Shown here: positions 1-5,448 of the stretch, piece by piece
Numbering within the stretch: position 1 is the first letter of the stretch
Layout: each line of letters begins with the position of its first letter
Origin: Kiritimatiellia bacterium
GTDB lineage: Bacteria; Verrucomicrobiota; Kiritimatiellia; SLAD01
Length of the DNA stretch: 6,051 nucleotides
Direction: 5' to 3'
Assembly (NCBI GenBank): GCA_007126995.1
Contig: SLAD01000371.1
Coordinates: 1-6,051 of the forward strand
Translations under genes and position numbers: made by a program
The notes under the pieces: generated by a model
What the model saw: only the letters and a program-made list of their open reading frames with translations
Databases searched by the model: none
Told to the model about the DNA's origin: nothing

Positions 1-827
1 GGACTATTGAACGAAAAATGGCGAGGCGTTAGCGTGTCGAAGCTGATCCCGCACGGAATACACGCGTTCCGTTCCGAATAGAGGGTCTCTTTCCATTCGC
101 CCTTGTCCTCCTCCGTCAGGGCGATCAATACCCCATCCGCGGTATGGAGTGCAGTTTCGACCGAATCGGTCAGTCGCGAGCGCACCTTTTCGTCAATCGA
201 CAAGCGATCTACTACCACCTCGATGGTGTGCACCTTCTTCTTGTCCAGTTTCGGCACGTCATCGATCTCATATATGCCGCCGTCGACGCGCACGCGCACG
301 TAACCCTGCTTGCGTACCGAGGCCAAGACCTCCTCATGCTCGCCCTTGCGCCCTTGAATCATCGGGGCCAACAACATCAAGCGGGTCTTCGCCGTCAGAC
401 GGAGCAACTGATCCACAATTTCTTCGGCACTTTGACGGGTAATGGGCTGGCCACACTTGGGGCAATGCGCCTGCCCGATATTCGCATAGAGCAAGCGCAG
501 GTAATCGTGAATTTCAGTCGTCGTCGCGACCGTCGAACGGGGATTGGATCCCGCCGTCCGTTGCTCAATCGAGATTGCAGGCGAGAGCCCTTCGATGTAA
601 TCCACGTCCGGCTTCTGCATCTGGTCCAGAAACTGCCGGGCATAGGCGGAGAGGCTTTCCACGTATTTCCGCTGCCCCTCGGCATACAGCGTATCAAAGG
701 CCAGCGACGATTTGCCGGACCCGCTCAGACCGGTGATCGTGGTCAACCGGTTCCGAGGTATTTCGACCGAGATATTCTTGAGGTTATGTTCCCGGGCGCC
801 TACGACGACAATCCATTCAGCGCTCAT
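1..827 (-). CDS. uvrA: UvrA, excinuclease ABC subunit A (N-terminal part; 3' end beyond the left window edge)
   Basis: UvrA is the cytoplasmic ABC-type ATPase that recognises bulky DNA lesions and loads UvrB in nucleotide excision repair. I translated the minus strand by hand from the ATG at 827; it stays open for 275 codons to the window edge, roughly the first 30% of a usual ~940-residue UvrA. Visible landmarks: GAREHNLKNI at residues 10-19; Walker A GLSGSGKSS at 33-41; YARQFL at 62-67; the family signature GSNPRSTVATTTEI at 93-106; a CPKCG pair (C122, C125); the probable UvrB-binding insertion at about 130-250; and CIPC (C256, C259), the first half of the zinc module equivalent to E. coli C253/C256. 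The second cysteine pair, the ABC signature and the second ATPase half lie outside. The start overlaps the stop of the HD gene (ATGA), and no clear Shine-Dalgarno precedes it, so translation probably depends on coupling. No frameshift is seen. Identity is near certain. Confidence 0.97.
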   Translation of the reverse strand, partial: MSAEWIVVVGAREHNLKNISVEIPRNRLTTITGLSGSGKSSLAFDTLYAEGQRKYVESLSAYARQFLDQMQKPDVDYIEGLSPAISIEQRTAGSNPRSTVATTTEIHDYLRLLYANIGQAHCPKCGQPITRQSAEEIVDQLLRLTAKTRLMLLAPMIQGRKGEHEEVLASVRKQGYVRVRVDGGIYEIDDVPKLDKKKVHTIEVVVDRLSIDEKVRSRLTDSVETALHTADGVLIALTEEDKGEWKETLYSERNACIPCGISFDTLTPRHFSFNS

Positions 828-1600
828 AAACGATATTCGGTCATCAGTCGCTTCTCTGTTTCGCCTTCCACAATGGCCGCCCGAACTTCGACATAGGGAA
901 CCAATGAGGAGTTATGCAGTTTCTTCCGCAGCAAATTATCCATCTGAAAAATACCGGCCGAATTATGCAGGTCGACCTCAATCCGTACCGGACGCTCTTC
1001 GCCCTTCTTGATGTTGACGGCCTTAACGGCCAACGCGGAGACGGAATGGATGTTTACCTGACCCGAATCAAACGGAATCCGCGAGCGGCCTTCCGTCATA
1101 TCCAACGCATCGCCTAACTTCACACAGCCTGCCTCAATGGTGAGACAACGTTGATCCGAATTGTGCGCGATAATCGCATGCAGCACTTCAGCGACCATCG
1201 CCGTTAATTGTGGCTCGGGATAAATGGGGGCCAGCAATTGGCGTGCCTTCGGATACGCGATGATCAGACTATAGCGTTCATGGTCATCGCGATGGATCGA
1301 GATGCCGACGTCATGCAACGCCGAGGCCAGCACTACAATCACCTCGGCATCCTCTGGTGTTAAACCGTGATCCTTGACGGCACTGGGCGTGACGCCACCG
1401 GCGATCAGCAACCGCAGCACCCGCAGGGCCGCATTCGTGATAATGCGGATGTGCACCTCTCCGTGATCGCTGATACCGAAACGATCCACGGCATTCACAT
1501 TCGCCGACTTCCACAATTGGTTCAGTTCTGCGTCCGCATCGATCAAATCAAGCAGTCGCTGTAACTTTTCGTTCTCTTTTACGGGTACCTTTAAAGGCAT
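824..1600 (-). CDS. HD-superfamily metal-dependent phosphohydrolase (COG3294-like)
   Basis: A 258-residue predicted cytoplasmic hydrolase with no signal peptide or membrane segment. HD-domain metal ligands can be read in order: DHGEVH with H46 and H50, the defining LHDVG with H96-D97, then HRDDHE (H103, H107), LHAIIAH (H141, H146), and LGDALDMTEGRSRIPF with D164 and D167. This spacing fits the HD family of divalent-metal phosphomonoesterases, phosphodiesterases and nucleotidases. The pattern NVNAVDRFGISDHG and the C-terminal stretch PVRIEVDLHNSAGIFQMD (residues 204-221) match my memory of the COG3294 proteins of archaea and some bacteria, whose substrate is not established. The start is supported by GGAG at 1608-1611, 7 nt upstream of ATG. 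The gene follows the RG-rich protein gene by 26 bp and overlaps uvrA by 4 bp, suggesting co-transcription. A role in nucleotide or nucleic-acid end metabolism is inference from context only. Confidence 0.9.
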   Translation of the reverse strand: MPLKVPVKENEKLQRLLDLIDADAELNQLWKSANVNAVDRFGISDHGEVHIRIITNAALRVLRLLIAGGVTPSAVKDHGLTPEDAEVIVVLASALHDVGISIHRDDHERYSLIIAYPKARQLLAPIYPEPQLTAMVAEVLHAIIAHNSDQRCLTIEAGCVKLGDALDMTEGRSRIPFDSGQVNIHSVSALAVKAVNIKKGEERPVRIEVDLHNSAGIFQMDNLLRKKLHNSSLVPYVEVRAAIVEGETEKRLMTEYRL

Positions 1601-1605
1601 GTTCG

Positions 1606-1611
1606 CTCTCC
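1606..1611 (-). promoter_or_regulatory. Ribosome binding site of the HD hydrolase gene
   Basis: Read on the minus strand this is GGAGAG, with the GGAG core 7 nt before the ATG at 1600. It lies in the 26-bp gap after the stop codon of the upstream gene and supports the chosen start. The next gene, uvrA, has no comparable site. Confidence 0.7.
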
Positions 1612-1626
1612 ATCTTCAATCATCAA

Positions 1627-3093
1627 TCATCCCGTTGGCGTGTCCTTCGGCACGGCCAACGTGCCATTATGAAACTCAATCACGTGCCCCTTCTCCAGCA
1701 GCCAGGTGAGCGGTTGCAACACCTCGCCCATCTGCTCCGGGTGTTCACCCGTGCCGGGCCGTATCCCCTCCAGCAGATCCATCCGCCGACAACCCGGGTG
1801 CGCCTTCAGCCAAATCAGGATTTCACGGATCACCTCGATCACGCGCCCCGGATCAACCGGTTTCGGCTCCACGGCGGTCACAAAAACCGATCCATCGGTT
1901 GTTTCGAACAGATGCAGGCCCATCCGCCGGAAGGCGCCTCGCAAGGCGCGGACCAGCGTGACCGGAAAGCGTTGTTCCCGTTCCCATGCCGCGCGCAGGA
2001 CGCGAATGAAACGCTGATCCGACAAATCACGGCTTAGCTTACCCGACAGGACACTGCGATGCGCCACCTTAATGTTGCGGGGCACGACCTGTTCGGCGAC
2101 GTAGGCGCGTGCAGCCGCCAAATCCATCGGCTCGGCCGGCTGTTCGGACTCCGCCTGCTTCAGGCGGTAGACGGTATCCTGCCGACACTCGTTCTTCCAT
2201 TGCTCCACCAGCTCGGGATCGCGGATGGTTTCGATTTCGCGGCGATACGCATCGATCTGCAGATGCGGGAACCGGGTACGATGCAGCTCATCCAATTTCT
2301 CGTTGTAGCCATGGTAATTGGGCGGGCCCAGCAGCACCCCACTCAGACGGCAACGCGCCACGCACACGAAATTCCCGGCGGGGGCCTCCTTTTCAATCGT
2401 TTCCGCTTCGAAAAACTGTTCCAGCGCTTCGCGGGCAACGGCCTGCTCCGCCGCCGTGCGCGTCGTGAACAGGTGACCGGATAGCTTGGATTCGTACCAT
2501 TCCATAACGTACACACCACCGGTCTTCTTGTTCGCCTCCAACTTCACGAGATGCCAGTCCGGCTTATTTAGAAACATATGCGCCAGTTCAGGCAGCGGAA
2601 AAGCGTGCTTTGCTGCGCGCAAATCACTTGCCATGGTGGCCAGTCGGTCTTGCTCCGGCAGAAAGGACACCTGCACCGGCAAAAACGGTTCCGGTCGATG
2701 CTGCGACCGCCTGCGATCCTGCGGTCCACCTTCGCGCCGTGGCCCCCTACCCTGCGGCCCGGCACCGCGCACATCTTCCGTACGCCGCTCGCCTCGCCCA
2801 TCCGGTTGACGCCGTCCACCGCGGTCGGGTGGGCGATCACTGCGTGGTCGGCGTTCTCTGCGGTCACCTCGATCCCGTCCGCCACGGCGCTGATCGGGAC
2901 CACCGGACCGGCGCGGCCCGCGCCCATCCCTGCGATCCGGGCGTTCGCCCGTTTCGGCGGCAAACTGGCCGTAGGGATCCTTGGCAGGAGGTTGGCGGGC
3001 CCAAGCAGGAACAAAGTTTAAATCCAGCACCAGCGAGGATACTGCCGGACCGCTTTGCTTGCCCGACTGCTCCTTTTTCTCGTCATTCTGCAT
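1627..3093 (-). CDS. Unknown protein with an Arg/Gly-rich disordered linker and a conserved-looking C-terminal half
   Basis: I cannot name this 488-residue protein. Three zones are visible. Residues 1-47 are polar, with a distinctive hydrophobic peptide LDLNFVPAWARQPP (23-36) that could be a docking motif. Residues 48-135 are almost entirely R, G, D, P, Q and E, with RGG/RGP/DRR units, as in disordered RNA-binding tails. Residues 136-488 look folded: a mixed alpha/beta segment with MFLNKPDWHLVKLE (173-186), a CVARC pair (C244, C248), GPPNYHGYNEKLDELHRTRF (256-275) and RDPELVEQW (291-299), then a C-terminal region (about 415-485) of three helices and a possible wing, reminiscent of winged-helix domains. 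No catalytic motif, signal peptide or membrane helix is seen. The ATG at 3093 has only a weak ribosome site; an AGGA lies 17 nt upstream, which is too far. It is the first gene of a probable operon with the HD hydrolase and uvrA, which with the RG tail suggests a nucleic-acid-associated role (inference). Confidence 0.85.
   Translation of the reverse strand: MQNDEKKEQSGKQSGPAVSSLVLDLNFVPAWARQPPAKDPYGQFAAETGERPDRRDGRGPRRSGGPDQRRGGRDRGDRRERRPRSDRPPDRGGRRQPDGRGERRTEDVRGAGPQGRGPRREGGPQDRRRSQHRPEPFLPVQVSFLPEQDRLATMASDLRAAKHAFPLPELAHMFLNKPDWHLVKLEANKKTGGVYVMEWYESKLSGHLFTTRTAAEQAVAREALEQFFEAETIEKEAPAGNFVCVARCRLSGVLLGPPNYHGYNEKLDELHRTRFPHLQIDAYRREIETIRDPELVEQWKNECRQDTVYRLKQAESEQPAEPMDLAAARAYVAEQVVPRNIKVAHRSVLSGKLSRDLSDQRFIRVLRAAWEREQRFPVTLVRALRGAFRRMGLHLFETTDGSVFVTAVEPKPVDPGRVIEVIREILIWLKAHPGCRRMDLLEGIRPGTGEHPEQMGEVLQPLTWLLEKGHVIEFHNGTLAVPKDTPTG
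2689..2952 (-). other. Arg/Gly/Asp/Pro-rich low-complexity segment (RG-type linker)
   Basis: These codons give residues 48-135 of the 488-residue protein. The segment is dominated by R, G, D, P, Q and E, with virtually no aliphatic or aromatic residues, and contains repeated RGG, RGP, DRR and DRG units without an exact period. Such segments are intrinsically disordered and in many proteins bind RNA non-specifically or drive condensation. The frame is intact through it and the conserved-looking protein resumes on both sides, so it is a real linker and not a frameshift product. Confidence 0.85.
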
Positions 3094-3116
3094 ATTCTTA
3101 CTCGTATTCTTCCTGT

Positions 3117-3147
3117 TTGGCCTGCCTGTGAATTTGTGTACTATAAG
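3117..3147 (+). promoter_or_regulatory. Candidate sigma70-type promoter for the transglutaminase-like gene
   Basis: TTGGCC at 3117-3122 resembles a -35 box (4 of 6 to TTGACA). It is followed after 16 bp by TACTAT (3139-3144, 4 of 6) or after 19 bp by TATAAG (3142-3147, 5 of 6). The predicted transcript would begin near 3150, leaving a 5' leader of about 55 nt before the ATG at 3207. The region is the only non-coding stretch over 100 bp and separates divergent genes, so a promoter is expected here; the exact boxes are by-eye assignments. Confidence 0.35.
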
Positions 3148-3159
3148 CGACGATCACAG
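3126..3159. promoter_or_regulatory. Inverted repeat flanking the divergent -10 region (possible operator)
   Basis: CTGTGA at 3126-3131 and TCACAG at 3154-3159 are perfect inverted copies separated by 22 bp, and the shared -10 region lies between them. The half-sites resemble CRP/FNR-class TGTGA/TCACA arms, but the spacer is far larger than the usual 6 bp, so a standard CRP site is unlikely. A 6-bp repeat can occur by chance. Confidence 0.2.
3140..3145 (-). promoter_or_regulatory. Candidate -10 box of the divergent left operon
   Basis: Read on the minus strand this is TATAGT, 5 of 6 matches to TATAAT, 46 bp upstream of the ATG at 3093. No good -35 box sits 16-18 bp further upstream, so the promoter would be weak or activator-dependent. 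It overlaps the plus-strand -10 candidate base for base, which would make the two promoters mutually exclusive for polymerase binding. Confidence 0.3.
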
Positions 3160-3206
3160 CAGATTGCACGCGATATCTAAGTCGCAGAGACGGAAACAAG
3201 CTAACG

Positions 3207-4937
3207 ATGAATACAAGCCACTCATTCGCTCAACAGGATACGGAAAAGTACTCCTCCGCCATCACGCTCTCCGATATGGAGATCTTCATCTTTCCCGAAC
3301 TGCTTTACAGCCTGTTGCTGGCCAACATTATGTCGCCTCGCATCTGGGCTTGGCGCGATGATCCGTGGTTTGACGGGCTGGAGAAGATGAATCCCTATCG
3401 CCGTATCCTGCGACTCAAGCAGTTTATAATGGACCAGTACGAGTTTAATCTGGATCTCGACACTTGGGGGCTCACCCAAAAGGACCGCGAACTGGAACGA
3501 TTCCGCGGCATCGTGGACGAGGACACCTTGCGCCAGAGTAACGCGCTGTTTGGTTACGAGGGCGACAAGTATTACTTTGACATCGATATCCGGCGGCACT
3601 TTGGCCTCGATAAGTATACCTCGGACATCATTCCCTACTGGAAGACGGAAACCATCGAAGCGATGGACGCCTTTCAGTTTCGTGAAGGCTACCGGCAAGG
3701 CGCGGGCGAATGCGTCTCGCTTTCGACCCTCTATGCGGCCGCTCTCTTCGTTGTGGCGGGTATTCCGCTGGAGGATATTTATCTGATCGCCACGCCGCTT
3801 CATTCCCAAAACTTTGTGGACGTGAAGGAGGGCATCCTGACGAATAACCGTCGCATTGTGACGAAGAACATGTGGTTTAACGGCACCGAACTGACCTACA
3901 AAGCACAGCGCGCCATCCGCAATGAGCAAATCACGATTGTCGCGCACAATAGCGGCTACATTCATTCGGTATATCCCGAAGCCTCGATCAACCCGGAGGC
4001 CTACCGACAGTTTCAGGACCGCCTGAATGCCTTTTTGGTCACCGACATCAACGCGGAAATCATGGCCAATTTCCTAAGGCAAGAGAGCCGCCTGCAGACC
4101 TGCTTCCAGGTCATGGGTACATGTCACGGCAAGACACGGTATATCCCGGCCGAGCGGCTCTACGCGTATGAACACAATAGCCCGTACCGGGTCAGCGACC
4201 ATACGCGCGAAAAGCTCATCTGTGAGATCGACGAGGACGAGTTCTACCCGGAACCCATCCCCGGTCGCGTGGCGATGCACATGTTCGAAGAGTTCTTTAA
4301 GCAGCACAAAATCAATTTATCCAAGGCAGAGGATCTGGAACGACTGCGCACGCAATTCGTCTGCAATAATACCCGCAGCGACGAGATCCTCGAGAAGCTG
4401 ATCGATTTTTGCCGTATCGATCCGCGCTACCCGGACGCCGAAAAAGAAAAGACCTTCGTTTCGCGTCCGGCAATCGCACTAACCACGGAAATGGATCGAC
4501 ATGAAATCATCGATTACCTCGAATCCATCCGCGCGACTCATCCGATCGCCGATCTGGCGTTCTACGCATATCGCGACATGAATCGCTGTGACTGGACCCC
4601 GTTCCTGAACGCGGCCATGGATCGCAACCCAGTCTGCATTGAGGCCACGGACACCTTGGACGATACGGCCATGGTTGAGTGCCTCACGCAATTGGACGAG
4701 CATTCGATCTATGACGGTCCGCGACTCGCGCAGCCGGACGAGGTATGGAACTTCCAACGCGGTGACGGGCTGGAGAAGGCCGTGACATTGGCAACTGTTT
4801 GGCACCATCGGCATCCGGACGACACGATCATTCTGAACGTTGCCAACGACATCGCCACGCTCAAGTACGGCAGACATGAAACGACCTGGCCAACCGACAA
4901 GGGTTTGACCTACGAAGCCGTTTTGGCCGGTGATTGA
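3207..4937 (+). CDS. Transglutaminase-like / papain-fold cysteine enzyme family protein (function unknown)
   Basis: A 576-residue predicted cytoplasmic protein; no signal peptide, and the hydrophobic stretch near residues 25-42 is too short and polar for a clear membrane helix. The core at residues 161-227 carries GECVSLSTLYAAALFV (C169 at the start of a helix), then GIPLEDIYLIATPLHSQNF (H199) and TNNRRIVTKNMWFNG (N213/N214). The order Cys on a helix, then His and Asp/Asn on following strands fits a transglutaminase-like fold, with C169 and H199 as the likely catalytic pair and D205 or N213/N214 as the third residue (inference). The N-terminal part (about 20-140) and the long C-terminal region (about 255-576, rich in charged helices, ending with PDEVWNFQRGDGLEKAV) are not assigned. 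Residues 299-306 contain a second Cys/His-rich spot (C299, C306, H307). The ATG at 3207 has only a weak upstream GGA. It is monocistronic, divergent from the left operon and convergent with ruvC, whose end is 7 bp away. The gene is certainly real; the activity is unproven. Confidence 0.85.
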   Translation: MNTSHSFAQQDTEKYSSAITLSDMEIFIFPELLYSLLLANIMSPRIWAWRDDPWFDGLEKMNPYRRILRLKQFIMDQYEFNLDLDTWGLTQKDRELERFRGIVDEDTLRQSNALFGYEGDKYYFDIDIRRHFGLDKYTSDIIPYWKTETIEAMDAFQFREGYRQGAGECVSLSTLYAAALFVVAGIPLEDIYLIATPLHSQNFVDVKEGILTNNRRIVTKNMWFNGTELTYKAQRAIRNEQITIVAHNSGYIHSVYPEASINPEAYRQFQDRLNAFLVTDINAEIMANFLRQESRLQTCFQVMGTCHGKTRYIPAERLYAYEHNSPYRVSDHTREKLICEIDEDEFYPEPIPGRVAMHMFEEFFKQHKINLSKAEDLERLRTQFVCNNTRSDEILEKLIDFCRIDPRYPDAEKEKTFVSRPAIALTTEMDRHEIIDYLESIRATHPIADLAFYAYRDMNRCDWTPFLNAAMDRNPVCIEATDTLDDTAMVECLTQLDEHSIYDGPRLAQPDEVWNFQRGDGLEKAVTLATVWHHRHPDDTIILNVANDIATLKYGRHETTWPTDKGLTYEAVLAGD

Positions 4938-4944
4938 CGCTCAA

Positions 4945-5448
4945 CTACAACTTCTTGGCCTTCGTCAGGCCTAGGCGACTTTGGTGCAGGTGACTGATCG
5001 CCAGCGCCAACGCGTCGGCCGCATCATCCGGAGGTTCTTCCGTCAGGGATAGCAGCACCTTAATCATGCGTGCGACCTGCTCCTTGTGCGCGTTTCCATT
5101 GCCGACCACGGCCTGTTTCACAGAACGCGGGGAATACTCATAGACATCCAGTTTATTCAGCGCACAAAGCGCCAAGACCACGCCACGCGCCTGCCCTAGT
5201 GTTACGGCGGTACGCACATTCTTGCTGAAAAAGATGCCTTCAATCGCGATGACACTCGGTTGATCGCGCTGGATAATCGCCTCCATCTCGCGATGCAGAT
5301 GCGCCAATGACTCGCTGTGTGAGCGGGTGGCGGGATTTTTGATCCGGTCCCAACTGATGCAGCGATAGGAAGACCCGCGCGCTTCGACCACGCCGACCCC
5401 GGTAGACCGCAGCGAGGTGTCAACGCCCAGTACCCGTTGATCAGGCAT
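4945..5448 (-). CDS. ruvC: RuvC, Holliday junction resolvase (crossover junction endodeoxyribonuclease)
   Basis: RuvC cleaves Holliday junctions as a dimer with RuvAB in homologous recombination and repair. The 167-residue product has the RNase H-like fold signature and all four acidic metal ligands: D10 in LGVDTSLRSTG, E70 in AIEGIFF, and D142 and D145 in DDAADALALAI. SPRSVKQAVVGNGNAHKEQV (106-125) is the conserved RuvC helix region. I chose the ATG at 5448 because it is preceded by AGAAGGA with a 5-nt gap and puts the first beta strand near the terminus; an in-frame TTG at 5463 would add five residues but lacks this spacing. The start lies inside the last codons of the yebC-family gene (8-bp overlap), the usual yebC-ruvC arrangement, so translation is probably coupled. 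ruvA and ruvB do not follow; the next gene is convergent. Confidence 0.97.
   Translation of the reverse strand: MPDQRVLGVDTSLRSTGVGVVEARGSSYRCISWDRIKNPATRSHSESLAHLHREMEAIIQRDQPSVIAIEGIFFSKNVRTAVTLGQARGVVLALCALNKLDVYEYSPRSVKQAVVGNGNAHKEQVARMIKVLLSLTEEPPDDAADALALAISHLHQSRLGLTKAKKL
4954..4974. terminator. Small hairpin at the convergent gene ends (weak terminator candidate)
   Basis: GGCCT at 4957-4961 pairs with AGGCC at 4967-4971 around a 5-base loop, with outer CT/AG pairs across one T-T mismatch. It sits in the last codons of ruvC, just past the stop of the plus-strand gene. Neither strand shows a run of T after it, so a classical intrinsic terminator is not supported. It is listed because the two convergent genes have only 7 bp between them and no better candidate exists. 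Confidence 0.2.

Noticed and set aside
144..896. A 250-codon plus-strand open frame opposite uvrA
   Set aside because: It is codon-aligned antisense to a clear uvrA; its composition (H, R, L-rich) is that expected from a reverse complement, and no ribosome site or family motif is seen.
2689..2952. Tandem DNA repeat or CRISPR-like array
   Set aside because: The segment is compositionally biased but has no exact repeat unit or regular spacing; it is a coding low-complexity linker.
2568..3131. Several open frames on both strands over the RG-rich linker
   Set aside because: GC-rich, repetitive codons suppress stop codons in the other frames. The 488-codon frame continues into conserved-looking protein on both sides.
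3126..3159. Canonical CRP/FNR binding site
   Set aside because: The TGTGA/TCACA arms are 24 bp apart, not 6, so a standard dimer site does not fit; kept only as a low-confidence inverted repeat.
3222..3965. A 247-codon minus-strand open frame opposite the transglutaminase-like gene
   Set aside because: It is a shadow of the plus-strand gene, which has the more protein-like sequence with motif structure; the antisense product has no recognisable features.
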